Of a stretch of 64,000 nt of DNA, positions 25,818-35,256 are shown piece after piece; the first letter of the stretch is position 1; every line of letters starts with the position of its first letter. Origin of the DNA: Azospirillum cavernae (GTDB taxonomy: Bacteria; Pseudomonadota; Alphaproteobacteria; Azospirillales; Azospirillaceae). The notes under the pieces are model-generated. The model saw only the letters and a list, made by a program, of their open reading frames with translations, was not told where the DNA came from and did no database searches. Both the position numbers and the translations under genes were made by a program. The stretch covers positions 36,001 through 100,000 of the forward strand of contig NZ_QYUL01000005.1 of assembly GCF_003590795.1 (NCBI RefSeq). The letters run 5' to 3'.

Positions 25818-27119
25818 ATGATCTGGGAATTGCTGGTCATTCTGCTGTTGATCCTGCTCAACGCCTTTTTCGCCATGTCGGAAATGGCGCTGGTGTCGGC
25901 GCGCCGCGCCCGGCTTCAGCAGATGGCCGAAGGGAAGGGGGGGAAGGGCGCCCGCGCGGCCCTGACCCTGTCGGAGGATCCCAGCCGCTTCCTGTCCACC
26001 GTTCAGGTCGGCATCAGCGTCACCGGCATCGTCGCCGGCGCCTATGGCGGGGCCACTCTGGCGGATCGGTTGGGGCTGGTGCTGAACGAGGTGTCGTGGA
26101 TCGCGCCCTATGGCCAGCCGGTGGCCTTCACTCTGGTGGTCGCCGCGATCACCTATTTCTCGCTCATCATTGGCGAGCTGGTGCCAAAGCGCATGGCGCT
26201 GGTGGACGCGGAGCGAATCGCCTGCCTGGTCGCCGGGCCGATGAGCACGGTGTCGCGGGTGTCCGCGCCGGTTGTTTGGCTTCTGGGCCTGTCGGGCGAC
26301 GCGGTGTTGAAGCTGCTGCGCCTGCCCACCGTGCGCGAGCAGACCGTGACCGAGGAGGAGGTCAAGACCCTCATCAAGGAAGGCACGCAAACCGGCGTGT
26401 TCGATCCGGCGGAACGGCAAATGATCGAGGGCGTCCTGCATCTGGCCGACCGCAGCGTCCGCTCGATCATGACGCCCCGCCCGGACGTGATTTGGCTGGA
26501 CGTCAACGATCCCATCGACATGGTCAGCCGCGAGATCCGCGACAGCGGCTATTCCCGCTTTCCCGTGTGCAGCGGCGACGTGGACGAGGTGCAGGGCATC
26601 GTCTCCACCAAGGCGCTGTTGGACCAGTCGCTGAACGGCAAACCCTTTGACCTGCGCGCGGCGCTGGCCAAACCCCTGGTGGTGCATGACGGCACGCCTG
26701 TGCTGCGCCTGCTGGAACTCTTCAAACAGGCCAGCGTCCATATGGCGGTGGTGGTGGACGAGTATGGCAGCGTCGAGGGCATCGTCACCATGACCGACAT
26801 CCTGGAAGCCATCGCGGGCGAATTGCCCGAGTTGGGCCAGGACAGCGAGGCCGCCGCCGTGCAACGCGAGGATGGCAGTTGGCTGGTGGACGGCATGTCC
26901 CCGATCGAGGAGGTCGAGGCGCTGGTCGGCATGAAGAACATGAAGGGCGACGGCGATTTCCACACGCTGGCGGGCTTCCTGCTCAACCATTTCGGCCATG
27001 TCCCGACAGCGGCGGAGCATTTTCACTGGCGCGGCATCCGTTTCGAGGTGGTGGACATGGATGGCCGCCGCATCGACAAGGTGCTGATTCAACGCGACCC
27101 CGACGAAGCGGAAAGCTGA
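25818..27119 (+). CDS. CorC/HlyC-family membrane protein (DUF21, CBS pair)
   Basis: 433 residues. An N-terminal DUF21 (CNNM) membrane domain of about 180 residues with four helices (LLVILLLILLNAFFAMSEMAL) is followed by two CBS domains (RSIMTPRPDVIWLD; VVVDEYGSVEGIVTMTDILEAI) and a C-terminal CorC/HlyC domain (DGSWLVDGMSPIEEVEAL, HTLAGFLL). Such proteins are linked to Mg2+ or Co2+ efflux, with the CBS pair sensing adenine nucleotides. Older annotations say hemolysin, which is unlikely to be right. The start is the ATG of MIWELLVI; upstream codons overlap exoD. Confidence 0.88.
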   Translation: MIWELLVILLLILLNAFFAMSEMALVSARRARLQQMAEGKGGKGARAALTLSEDPSRFLSTVQVGISVTGIVAGAYGGATLADRLGLVLNEVSWIAPYGQPVAFTLVVAAITYFSLIIGELVPKRMALVDAERIACLVAGPMSTVSRVSAPVVWLLGLSGDAVLKLLRLPTVREQTVTEEEVKTLIKEGTQTGVFDPAERQMIEGVLHLADRSVRSIMTPRPDVIWLDVNDPIDMVSREIRDSGYSRFPVCSGDVDEVQGIVSTKALLDQSLNGKPFDLRAALAKPLVVHDGTPVLRLLELFKQASVHMAVVVDEYGSVEGIVTMTDILEAIAGELPELGQDSEAAAVQREDGSWLVDGMSPIEEVEALVGMKNMKGDGDFHTLAGFLLNHFGHVPTAAEHFHWRGIRFEVVDMDGRRIDKVLIQRDPDEAES

Positions 27120-27162
27120 CGCGCCGGGGGCGTTCCAAAAACAAAACGGGGAGGGGCGGCGC

Positions 27163-27615
27163 ATGGCCGGGCGGTGGTTCGAGGATTTCCAGATCGGCGA
27201 CGTGATCGAGTCGGAGGGGGCGACCCTGACCGACAGCATGATCATGGATTTCGCCCAACGCTTTGACCCGCAGCCCTTTCACATCGACGTGGTCGCGGCG
27301 GCGGCGGGACCGTTCCAGGGGTTGATCGCCAGCGGCTTTCACACCCTGTCGCTGACCTTCCGTCTGCTGCGCGACACCGGGATCATCACCGGCACCGGGC
27401 TTGGCGGCTCCGGCATGGATGAGCTGCGCTGGCTGATGCCGGTGCGTCCCGGCGACACCATCCGCGTGCGGGTCGAGGTGGTGGAGACCAAGGCGTCGCG
27501 TCGCGGCGACCGGGGCACGGTGCGGCTGGCCTACGCCACGCTGAACCAGCGTGGCGAGACCGTGATGACCTGCGTGATGAGCCACATCGTCGCGACCCGC
27601 GCGATTTCGGTCTGA
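27163..27615 (+). CDS. MaoC-like (R)-specific enoyl-CoA hydratase family protein
   Basis: 150 residues of a single hot-dog fold. FEDFQIGD at the start and the hydratase motif FAQRFDPQPFHID supply the catalytic Asp and His. It probably hydrates an enoyl-CoA, feeding fatty-acid or polyhydroxyalkanoate metabolism. A strong GGGGAGGGG site precedes the ATG. It follows the CorC-like gene by 43 bases but has no obvious functional link to it; the acyl-CoA genes left of 20 kb are a more natural metabolic context. Confidence 0.87.
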   Translation: MAGRWFEDFQIGDVIESEGATLTDSMIMDFAQRFDPQPFHIDVVAAAAGPFQGLIASGFHTLSLTFRLLRDTGIITGTGLGGSGMDELRWLMPVRPGDTIRVRVEVVETKASRRGDRGTVRLAYATLNQRGETVMTCVMSHIVATRAISV

Positions 27616-27629
27616 GCGACCGCTCCCTC

Positions 27630-29663
27630 TTACGCCGCCAGCGCCGCGCCGCTGCGGTTCCGGTCGCGGATGTCGGCGACGAAGCCCTCCACGCTGCGCC
27701 GCAACTGGCTGGCCTCGCCGATCAGGGCGTCGGCGGTGGCGGCGACCTCGGCGGCGACCGACAGGGTTTGCCGGGCCTCGTCCGACACGTTGGCGGCGTG
27801 GGCGTTGATGTCTTCGGTTCCGGCGGCGGCCTGATGGATGTTGCGGCCAATCTCGGCCAAGGCGCCGCGCTGTTGGTCAATGGCGGCGGCGATGGCGGCG
27901 GCGGCCTGGTGCAACTCGCTGACGATTCCGACGATGTCGCGCACGGCGGTCACGGTGCGGTCGGTGTCGGTTCGCACCATGTCGATTTGCGCGGCGATGT
28001 CGTCGGTTGACCGCGCCGTCTGGCTCGACAACAGCTTGACCTCGTTGGCGACGACGGCGAAGCCTTTGCCGCTGTCCCCGGCGCGCGCCGCCTCAATGAA
28101 GGCGTTCAGCGCCAGCAGGTTGGTTTGCGAGGAAATCGCCCGGATGATGTCCACCACCTGAGAAATGCGAACCACGGCGGCGGCCAGCTCCTGGACATTG
28201 TGGTCGGCGCCGTCGGCCTGGGCGGCGGCGGACACGGCGACCTTGGCGGAATGGCCGATCTGCCGGGCGATTTCCTGGCTGGTGGCGTTCATCTCCTCCG
28301 TCGCGGCGGCGACCGAACGGACGTTGGCCGAGGCCAATTGGCTGGTTTCGGCGACCGACGCGCTGTGCGCGCTGGTCCGCTGGGCGTTGTCGGCCATCAC
28401 AGCGGCGGCGACGCGCAACCCCTCGATCCGCTCGCTCATGCCGCGCACCATGGTTTGGATGCCGGTTTCGATACCGTCGGCCAACGCCAGCATGCTGGCC
28501 CGCCGGTCGGCCAGCGCCGCCCGCTCCATCTCTTCGCGCTCCGTCCGCATGCGTTCGACCCGGTCGCGATGCTCCTGAAAGACGGTCAGGGCGCGGGCCA
28601 TCGTGCCGATTTCGTCGCGGCGGGCGGCGTCGGTCAGGATGATGGTTTCCCCGCCGCGCGACAGGGCGTCCATGATCCGGGTGATGCGCAGGATCGGCAC
28701 GGCGATCATCCGGCCCATCAGGATGGAGGCGAGCAGCCCGACCACCACCAGCGCCCCGCCGATGGTGAAAACCGAGGCGACGGCCTCCGCCGCCTGGGCG
28801 ACGGCGCTTTGGCCGATGCGGTCGCGTTCGGCGCTTTGCAGGGCGGAGAGCGCCTCCATCTCCTTGCCGATTTGCTGGCCGTTGGTGTCGAGCACGCCGG
28901 TGGCGATGCGCTGGCGTTCCTGCGCGACCTCCGACAGATCGGCGACGTTGCGGCTGTAGACGGCGGCGGTGCCGGAGACCCGGCCGACGATCTCGGCCAG
29001 CGGCGCGGCGTCTGGGCGAGCTTTCAGGGCGGCGAGCGCCTGCGTCAGCGATTCGATGGCCTTGGCCGCGCTCTCGGCGTCGCTGCGCTCGCTGGTCACG
29101 GCGAAGCGGCCAACGGCGAGTTGGGCGGTCAGCGACAGCTTCATCACGTCGCCCGCCGCGTCGGCGAGCGGCGGGGCGTCGGTCTTGCGCGCCGCCTCCA
29201 TCAGGCCGGACAGTTGTCCGTTCAACGCCGTTCCCAACCCGCGCAGCAGCGCCACCGAGGCGTCCCGCCGGCCTTGCAAATCCAGCACGCTCTTGAACGC
29301 CTCGCCATAGCTGGCGACCAGGGCGCCGATGCGCTCCAACTCGCGGCCCTGCCGGGAATCGCCAGCGGCGGCGCCGGTCAGGGCGGCGGCGATGGCCTTC
29401 AGCCCCTGTTGAACCTCGTCCACGCTGGCGGCGTCGCCCTTGGCGAGGAAACGTTCCAGCGCCAGACGGATTTCCAACATGCCAACCCGCAACTGACGCA
29501 GGCGGATGTCCTGTTGGGAAATGCTTTCGTACTGGGACAGGGCGTCGCTGGTCGTCACGATGCCGTCATACCCCTTCCAGGCGACGACGGCGATGCCGAC
29601 GGTCATCGCGACGCCCAGGCTGGCGATCTTGACGGTGATGGGCAAATCTCTGAGCCGGAGCAT
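27630..29663 (-). CDS. Methyl-accepting chemotaxis protein
   Basis: 677 residues. Topology: a short cytoplasmic start, TM1 near 10-30 (IASLGVAMTVGIAVVAW), a helical periplasmic sensor of about 260 residues (four-helix-bundle type), TM2 near 290-320 (FTIGGALVVVGLLASILMG), HAMP, and a signalling domain with the hairpin tip QTNLLALNAFIEAARAGDSGKGFAVVANEV. There is no NWETF-type CheR-binding pentapeptide at the C-terminus. The sensor gives no hint of the ligand. GGGGAGGAAGG stands seven bases before the ATG. It ends 14 bases from the convergent MaoC gene. Confidence 0.93.
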   Translation of the reverse strand: MLRLRDLPITVKIASLGVAMTVGIAVVAWKGYDGIVTTSDALSQYESISQQDIRLRQLRVGMLEIRLALERFLAKGDAASVDEVQQGLKAIAAALTGAAAGDSRQGRELERIGALVASYGEAFKSVLDLQGRRDASVALLRGLGTALNGQLSGLMEAARKTDAPPLADAAGDVMKLSLTAQLAVGRFAVTSERSDAESAAKAIESLTQALAALKARPDAAPLAEIVGRVSGTAAVYSRNVADLSEVAQERQRIATGVLDTNGQQIGKEMEALSALQSAERDRIGQSAVAQAAEAVASVFTIGGALVVVGLLASILMGRMIAVPILRITRIMDALSRGGETIILTDAARRDEIGTMARALTVFQEHRDRVERMRTEREEMERAALADRRASMLALADGIETGIQTMVRGMSERIEGLRVAAAVMADNAQRTSAHSASVAETSQLASANVRSVAAATEEMNATSQEIARQIGHSAKVAVSAAAQADGADHNVQELAAAVVRISQVVDIIRAISSQTNLLALNAFIEAARAGDSGKGFAVVANEVKLLSSQTARSTDDIAAQIDMVRTDTDRTVTAVRDIVGIVSELHQAAAAIAAAIDQQRGALAEIGRNIHQAAAGTEDINAHAANVSDEARQTLSVAAEVAATADALIGEASQLRRSVEGFVADIRDRNRSGAALAA

Positions 29664-29918
29664 GGTTGTGCCTTCCTCCCCGGCGGATTTTTGGGTGTGG
29701 TTCGGCCCGGCCTGCGTCCCCTCGCCGGTTGGGGGCGGCCTTTTTGGGCAAGGATCGGTCTTTGGTGGTGTCTGAGATTGATAGTCTTACGAACAGTTCT
29801 GCCCGGTCAATAACTAATTCACAATGAGTTATTTAATTCAATTAAGGGGCGAGAAAATCAGACGGCGCGGCCAGCGCACGCGGGCGGCGCCGGGGGCGAG
29901 AAAGCGGATTGGCTGCAA

Positions 29919-30845
29919 TCATCCCCGCGCGGCGAGCGCGCGGATGGCGAGCGCCGCCGCCGAGGCGCGGTTTTCAACGCCCAGCTTGGCGAAAACCTGT
30001 TCCAGATGCTTGTTCACGGTGCGCGGGCTGATGCCCAGAATCTCGCCAATGTCGCGGTTGGCCTTGCCGTTGGCGATCCACAGCAGCACCTCGGCCTCGC
30101 GCGCGGTCAGGCCCAGCGCGTCGCGCAGGATGGCTTCCTGCCGCCCGGCGGTGGGTTCGCTGAGCCGGAACAGGAATTCGTCCGGGTTGGCCGGGCTGAG
30201 ATAGACGAAGTCCAACCGTCGCACGGCGTCGCCGTCGGGAACCTCCAGCCGAAAGCTGTCGTTCGATCCGGCGGGAACTTGGCGCAGCCGGTTCAAGCCC
30301 GCCGACAGGGTCGCCGCCAGCGGGGAGCTTGCGCCGTCCGGGCCGGGCAGCAGGCCGTTCAGCAGCCGTTCGGCCTGCGGCGTGCACCACAGCAACCGGC
30401 CCTCGCCGTTGGTCGCCAGCAGAAAGCGCCCGGTGGCGTCCAGCGCGGCGCGCGCGCCGTAGGACACCCGCGCGTTGGTCAGATGGACGCGGATGCGGGC
30501 GATCAACTCGTCCACGATGATCGGTTTGGTCAGGTAATCGACGCCGCCCGCCTCCAGCCCCTTCACCACATGCTCGGTGTCGCTGAGGCCGGTCATGAAG
30601 ATCACCGGCAGATGGGACAAATGGGGAACCTGCTTCAGCCGCCGACAGGTCTCGAACCCGTCCAGGCCGGGCATCACCGCGTCCATCAGGATCAGGTCGG
30701 GGGTGATCTGGCCCAGCAGCTCCAGCGCGCTTTCGCCATCCACCGCGACCAGCACGGTCAGATCCGCCTGTTCAATGGCTTCGGTGAGGAATCCCAGCGT
30801 GTCGGGCGTGTCGTCCACCACCAGGATCATGTCGCGGCGCTTCAT
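29919..30845 (-). CDS. LuxR/NarL-type response regulator paired with the permease-kinase
   Basis: 308 residues: an N-terminal receiver (ILVVDDTPDT, LILMDAVMPGLDG, DYLTKPI), a middle PAS-like region of about 100 residues (GRLLWCTPQAERLL), and a C-terminal LuxR helix-turn-helix (LTAREAEVLLWIANGKANRDIGEILGISP, split by the turn, then TVNKHLEQVFAKLGV). It should bind DNA when phosphorylated. The ATG lies five bases after the stop of the upstream kinase gene, so both are made from one mRNA and form a two-component pair. An in-frame ATG five codons earlier overlaps that stop region. Targets are not evident. Confidence 0.9.
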   Translation of the reverse strand: MKRRDMILVVDDTPDTLGFLTEAIEQADLTVLVAVDGESALELLGQITPDLILMDAVMPGLDGFETCRRLKQVPHLSHLPVIFMTGLSDTEHVVKGLEAGGVDYLTKPIIVDELIARIRVHLTNARVSYGARAALDATGRFLLATNGEGRLLWCTPQAERLLNGLLPGPDGASSPLAATLSAGLNRLRQVPAGSNDSFRLEVPDGDAVRRLDFVYLSPANPDEFLFRLSEPTAGRQEAILRDALGLTAREAEVLLWIANGKANRDIGEILGISPRTVNKHLEQVFAKLGVENRASAAALAIRALAARG

Positions 30846-30849
30846 CGGC

Positions 30850-33800
30850 TCAACTTCCATCGCCGGGGCGGATCGTCGCGGCGATCTCGTCCAGACTTCG
30901 CATGTAACCCTTCAGATCGAAGGCGCGCAGCAGGGCGCGCAACCGCTCGACAACGGGGAGGGCGCTGGCGTCCTCGGCCTCGATCTCGCGCAGCTTGGCT
31001 TCGATCCCGCGAATGTAACCGATCCGCCCCAATTGGCGCAGGTCGTCGATGTGTCGCGGCAATGATTTTGGCGACGGGGCGGGAGCGGGCGGGGCGCTCG
31101 GTTCGGGAGTGTGCGGAGGCGGCGGATCGGCGGCGTGGATCCATTCCAGCCCGGTCAGCGCCTGGATCTGGTCGAGCAGGGCGTGGATGTCGATGGGTTT
31201 GGCGACGAAGGCGTTGTGCGGCGCCCGCCCATCCCCCGGCCCCTGCGCCTCATAGGCGTTGGCCGACACCATGATGATGCGGATGCGGTCGCCGAACAGG
31301 CGGCGCAGGCCGTCGGCGACGTCCCAACCGCTTTCGCCGGGCATGGAGATGTCGAGCAGAGCGACGTCCGGCATGCATTGCGCCGCCAGCGCCAGACAAG
31401 CGGCGGCGTCCGACGCGGTGAACAGCACGAAGCCCAACGGTTTCAGAATGTCGGTCATCAGCGCCAGATGATCCTGGTCGTCGTCGGCCAGCAGCACCTT
31501 GATCGGCGGCCCGGCGAAACCGCAGACGGCGCGGCGGGCGGCCACCTCCCCCGGCCTGTGCATCGCTTCGGACAGCAGAAGCCGCACGGTGAAGGCGCTG
31601 CCCTGTCCCAGCGCGCTGCGCAACGCAAGGTCGCCGCCCATGATCCGGGTCAGCAGCCGGGTGATGGTCAGGCCCAGGCCGGTGCCGGGAATCGTCCGCA
31701 CCGCGCCGCCATGCCCGCGCTCGAACGGTTCGAACACGCGGTCGAGATCCTCCGGTCGGATGCCGATGCCGCTGTCGGCGATCTCAAACTCGGCGGTCTG
31801 GCTGCGGTAGCGCACGGTCAGCGAAACATAGCCCTTTTCGGTGTATTTCACCGCGTTGGACAGCAGGTTGATGAGGATTTGCCGGAGGATCTTGCTGTCG
31901 CTGTGGACGTAGGTCGGCAAATGGCGCACCCGCTCATAGCGGAACTCAAGACCCTTGGCGGTGGCCTGGATGCGGAACATGTCGGCCAACTGGTCGAGGA
32001 ACTCGATCAGGTTGATCTTGTCGCGGCTGAGCCGCCGCAGGCCCGATTCGATCTTGGAGATGTCCAGCAACCCGTCGATCAGGTTGGACAGATGCTCGGC
32101 GCTGCGGCGGATGACGCGGACGGCGTCCTCCGGGCGGGCGGTGGCGTTGCGCTCCAGCAATTGGGCGTAGCCGGATATCGCGTTCAACGGCGCGCGGATC
32201 TCGTGGCTGACGCCGATGATGTAGCGGCTTTTGGCGGCGTTGGCGGCCTCCGCCACCTCCTTGGCCTTTTGCAGGGCGGCGTCGGTGCGCTCGTGCGCGG
32301 CGATTTCGTCCATCAGCATGGCGGTCTGGCGCCCGGTTTCCTCCTCCGCCTTCTGGCGGCTTTCATGGGCCAGAACCAGCAGCCACGCGGCGACGCCGGA
32401 CAGAATGAACAGGCAGACGAACACGCCGAACAGGGCGGTGTGGATGGCCGCGCGCTCGGCGGCGTCGGTGTTGGCGTATTGGAAGTCGATGACCAGCAGC
32501 ACCCCGCCGATCACCAGGGTGAACAGCGTCATCACCCCGATGAAATGGCCGGTGCGGCTGTGCACCCCCGCCGCGATCCGGCGCGGCAAAACCCCTTGCA
32601 GGAAATGGGCGATCTGGTCGGCAAAGCGGCTGTTGGTCTTGCACAGATCGTGGCAACGCGCCTCCAACGTGCAGCAGAGCGAGCAGATTGGCGCGTCATA
32701 GGCCGGGCAATGGGCCATGTCGCGGCGCTCGAACGGGTTTTCGCAGATGGAGCAGCGGATCTCCGCCGTCCCCTCCGGCAGCCCGACGGCCGGGCGGGCG
32801 AGGTAATAGCGGCCTTGCGTCTTCCAAGCGATCAGCGGCGCGGCGGCGAAGGCGACGACCAGCCCCAGAAAAGGGGCCAGCGCCTGCGCCACCGGGCCGA
32901 GCAGCCCGAAAAAGGCGGTGGTCGAGCACAACACCGACAGCCCCATCGCCCCGACCCCCACCGGGTTGATGTCGTAGAGATGGGCGCGCTTGAACTCGAT
33001 GTGACGGGGGCTGAAGCCCAGCGGCTTGTTGATCGCCAGATCGGCGGCGACGGCGCCCAGCCAGCCGACGGCGACGTTGGCGTAGAGGCCCAAAATGCTT
33101 TCGATCACGCTGAGAATGCCGATTTCCATCAGCAGCAGCGCCAGCAGCACGTTGAACACCAGCCAGACGACGCGGCCCGGATGGCTGCGGGTCAGGCGGG
33201 AAAAGAAATTCGACCAGGCGATGGACCCGGCGTAGGCGTTGGTGACGTTGATCTTCATCTGGCAGACGACGACGAAAATCCCAGTCAGCGCCAGCGCCAC
33301 GCCGGGCGAGCCGAACAGGTCGAGAAAGGCCAGATGATACATCTGGGTCGGCTGCGCCGCGTCCTCCGCCGACAGGCCGTGTTTCATCGCCAGAAAGGCC
33401 AGCAGCGACCCGGCGACCAGCTTCAGGCTGCCGATCAGCACCCAGCCGGGGCCGCCGATCAGCAGGGCGCTCCACCAGCGCGCCCGCCCTACCCGCGCCA
33501 CCGAGGGCAGGAAGCGCAGGTAATCGACCTGTTCGCCGATCTGCGGCAGCAGCGACAGCAGCACCGACGCCGCCATGCCGAAGGGCAGCAGCGCCAAACC
33601 GTCGCCGCCGCCCAGCGTGCCGGGAACCGCCATCCATTCGGCCAGCGTCGCCGGATCCAGCAGGGCCAGCGTGGCGAGCGGCGCGCATTGCAGGACGATC
33701 CAGATCGGTTGCGTCGCCACCTGCATCCGGCTGATGAAGCGGATGCCGTAGACCGCGATGGGAATCACCGCCAGCGAGCTGATGACGTGGGCGATCCAGG

Positions 33801-34245
33801 CCGGAATCCCCAGCACCATCTGAAGCCCGGCGGACATGATGCTGGCTTCGATGGAAAACAGGATGAAGGTGAAGGAGGCGTAGACCAGCGAGGTGATGGT
33901 CGATCCCAGATAACCGAACCCGGCCCCGCGCGCCAACAGGTCGATGTCCACCCCGGCCTTGGCCGCGTGGTAGGTGATCGGCAGGCCGACCAGAATGCTG
34001 AGGATCCCGACGGTGAGAATGGCCGCCATGGCGTTGGCGAAGCCGTAGGTCAGCGTCACCGCCGCGCCAATCGCCTCGCAGGCCAGAAAGGAAATCGCCC
34101 CCAGCGCCGTGTTGGCGACCCGCCACGCCGTCCAGCGCCGCGCCCGCTCCGCCGTGTAGCGCAGGGCGTAATCTTCCAGCGTCTGGTCGGCGGCGAGCTG
34201 GTTGTACTGCCGCCGTTCGCGAACAATTCGTTGCCGTGCGCTCAT
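30850..34245 (-). CDS. NCS1-type permease fused to hybrid histidine kinase (transporter-like sensor)
   Basis: 1131 residues. Residues 10-490 resemble an NCS1 nucleobase/allantoin permease with about 12 helices (LEDYALRYT, ITYHAAKAGVDIDLLARGAGFGY is split over helices 2-3, INVTNAYAGSIAWSNF). A cytoplasmic cysteine cluster follows (497-535: CSIC, HCP, ICSLCC, CHDLC), then two more helices, a histidine kinase (His681 in SHEIRAPLN; DSGIGI; PGTGLGL), a receiver (VLLADDDQDH, LLDISMPGESG) and a long Pro-rich tail with a helical end. It probably senses a compound by binding or transport and signals to the adjacent LuxR-type regulator. The start at MSARQRIV was chosen with AGGCGGG upstream; the frame continues 29 basic codons further. 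Confidence 0.87.
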   Translation of the reverse strand: MSARQRIVRERRQYNQLAADQTLEDYALRYTAERARRWTAWRVANTALGAISFLACEAIGAAVTLTYGFANAMAAILTVGILSILVGLPITYHAAKAGVDIDLLARGAGFGYLGSTITSLVYASFTFILFSIEASIMSAGLQMVLGIPAWIAHVISSLAVIPIAVYGIRFISRMQVATQPIWIVLQCAPLATLALLDPATLAEWMAVPGTLGGGDGLALLPFGMAASVLLSLLPQIGEQVDYLRFLPSVARVGRARWWSALLIGGPGWVLIGSLKLVAGSLLAFLAMKHGLSAEDAAQPTQMYHLAFLDLFGSPGVALALTGIFVVVCQMKINVTNAYAGSIAWSNFFSRLTRSHPGRVVWLVFNVLLALLLMEIGILSVIESILGLYANVAVGWLGAVAADLAINKPLGFSPRHIEFKRAHLYDINPVGVGAMGLSVLCSTTAFFGLLGPVAQALAPFLGLVVAFAAAPLIAWKTQGRYYLARPAVGLPEGTAEIRCSICENPFERRDMAHCPAYDAPICSLCCTLEARCHDLCKTNSRFADQIAHFLQGVLPRRIAAGVHSRTGHFIGVMTLFTLVIGGVLLVIDFQYANTDAAERAAIHTALFGVFVCLFILSGVAAWLLVLAHESRQKAEEETGRQTAMLMDEIAAHERTDAALQKAKEVAEAANAAKSRYIIGVSHEIRAPLNAISGYAQLLERNATARPEDAVRVIRRSAEHLSNLIDGLLDISKIESGLRRLSRDKINLIEFLDQLADMFRIQATAKGLEFRYERVRHLPTYVHSDSKILRQILINLLSNAVKYTEKGYVSLTVRYRSQTAEFEIADSGIGIRPEDLDRVFEPFERGHGGAVRTIPGTGLGLTITRLLTRIMGGDLALRSALGQGSAFTVRLLLSEAMHRPGEVAARRAVCGFAGPPIKVLLADDDQDHLALMTDILKPLGFVLFTASDAAACLALAAQCMPDVALLDISMPGESGWDVADGLRRLFGDRIRIIMVSANAYEAQGPGDGRAPHNAFVAKPIDIHALLDQIQALTGLEWIHAADPPPPHTPEPSAPPAPAPSPKSLPRHIDDLRQLGRIGYIRGIEAKLREIEAEDASALPVVERLRALLRAFDLKGYMRSLDEIAATIRPGDGS

Positions 34246-34445
34246 GCCCGCCTGTCGTCTGGATCGCCGCTGTCGCTTGCCGCCGCCCCTGGGGCTGACG
34301 GGCATGGTCGGAAGTTTGCCGCCGCTTGGCAAGCTGTGTCGCAGGCGGGGCGGGTGATGGTTGACAAAGACGCTCGGTCATCGCTAGCACTGGGCGGTCG
34401 CGCGGGCCATTCCGCCCGGTCGGCAATCATTGCGAAAGCGGTTCC

Positions 34446-34847
34446 ATGCCTGTTGATCTTCTTGTTTGTGACACCTGCCGCCGCGAGGGCGATTCGCCCG
34501 ACGCCACGCCCCGCGCGGGCGCGCAATTGGTTGCGTTGATGGAACGAGCCTTGGCGGACAACCCGGATTTGGCGGCCAAGGTCCGGCTGCGCCCGCAAAG
34601 CTGCCTGATGAGCTGCCGCCGCGCCTGTTCGGTCGCGGTGCGGTCGCCGGAGCGGATGAGCTATGTGCTGGGCGATTTCCCGCCCGACGACGGCACGGTC
34701 GAAACCCTGGTCAGCTATCTGCGCGCTTACGCCGAGACCACCAACGGAATCGTTCCGTTCAAGCAATGGCCGCAAGGTGTCAAGGGTCGTTTCGTTTCCA
34801 GAATGCCGCCCTTCACCGACGCGGCGGCGGATCAAAGCAAGACTTAG
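34446..34847 (+). CDS. DUF1636 family putative metal-binding protein
   Basis: 133 residues. The cysteines are arranged as in DUF1636/ferredoxin-like proteins: CDTCRREG near residue 9 and SCLMSCRRACSVAV near residue 60, a pattern like thioredoxin-fold 2Fe-2S proteins. Members often occur in cobalamin or cobalt loci, but no such gene is beside it here. It is divergent from the permease-kinase gene, 200 bases away. Function unknown; a small redox or metal carrier is the best guess. Confidence 0.8.
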   Translation: MPVDLLVCDTCRREGDSPDATPRAGAQLVALMERALADNPDLAAKVRLRPQSCLMSCRRACSVAVRSPERMSYVLGDFPPDDGTVETLVSYLRAYAETTNGIVPFKQWPQGVKGRFVSRMPPFTDAAADQSKT

Positions 34848-34943
34848 GTCTTTGTTCGCATCAGCACAAAGAGCCATTTGACAAGCGGGCGTTGCGGTCG
34901 TCATATTGTTGACGTCACGAACAAACGCGCGGAGGCTCCGGCC

Positions 34944-35207
34944 ATGAAGATCGAACAGGATGTCCTGGCGTTCGCCACGTCCCTGCTCCAGACCGCCCGC
35001 GACGCGGAATGCCGGAATGGTTGGGAGTCGGGCGACCTGCTGCGCACCACCCTGCGTCTGCTGGTGGTGGCCGGGGCCGACAGCCATGGCTGGACCGCCG
35101 ACGAGTTGGCCGACGAGGTCCGCGATCTGGTCGAGGCGGTGGATCTGCGCAACGCCAGCGCGGTGTCCGGGGCCTTCGACTGCCACGGGATGACGGCGAC
35201 CCACTGA
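34944..35207 (+). CDS. Small hypothetical protein
   Basis: 87 residues, acidic and mostly helical by composition (MKIEQDVLAFATSLLQTARD, TADELADEVRDLVEAV). GGAGG stands eight bases before the ATG, and codon use matches the neighbours, so I take it as real. No domain recognised. It follows the DUF1636 gene by 96 bases and converges on the Cache-sensor gene across a 16-bp hairpin. Confidence 0.7.
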   Translation: MKIEQDVLAFATSLLQTARDAECRNGWESGDLLRTTLRLLVVAGADSHGWTADELADEVRDLVEAVDLRNASAVSGAFDCHGMTATH

Positions 35208-35218
35208 CCAAGCCTCAT

Positions 35219-35256
35219 GTCATCGTGCAGGCGCGTCAGGGCGCCTGCACGATGAC
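35219..35256. terminator. Perfect 16-bp inverted repeat at a convergent gene junction
   Basis: GTCATCGTGCAGGCGC (35219-35234) pairs fully with GCGCCTGCACGATGAC (35241-35256) around a 6-base loop. It overlaps the last seven codons and the stop of the minus-strand gene. There is no T-run on either side, so a Rho-independent role is uncertain; mRNA 3'-end protection is an alternative. Confidence 0.6.

Noticed and set aside
31111..34539. A 1142-codon plus-strand frame opposite the permease-kinase gene
   Set aside because: Shadow of a GC-rich gene; no motif, and no ribosome-binding site at a sensible start.
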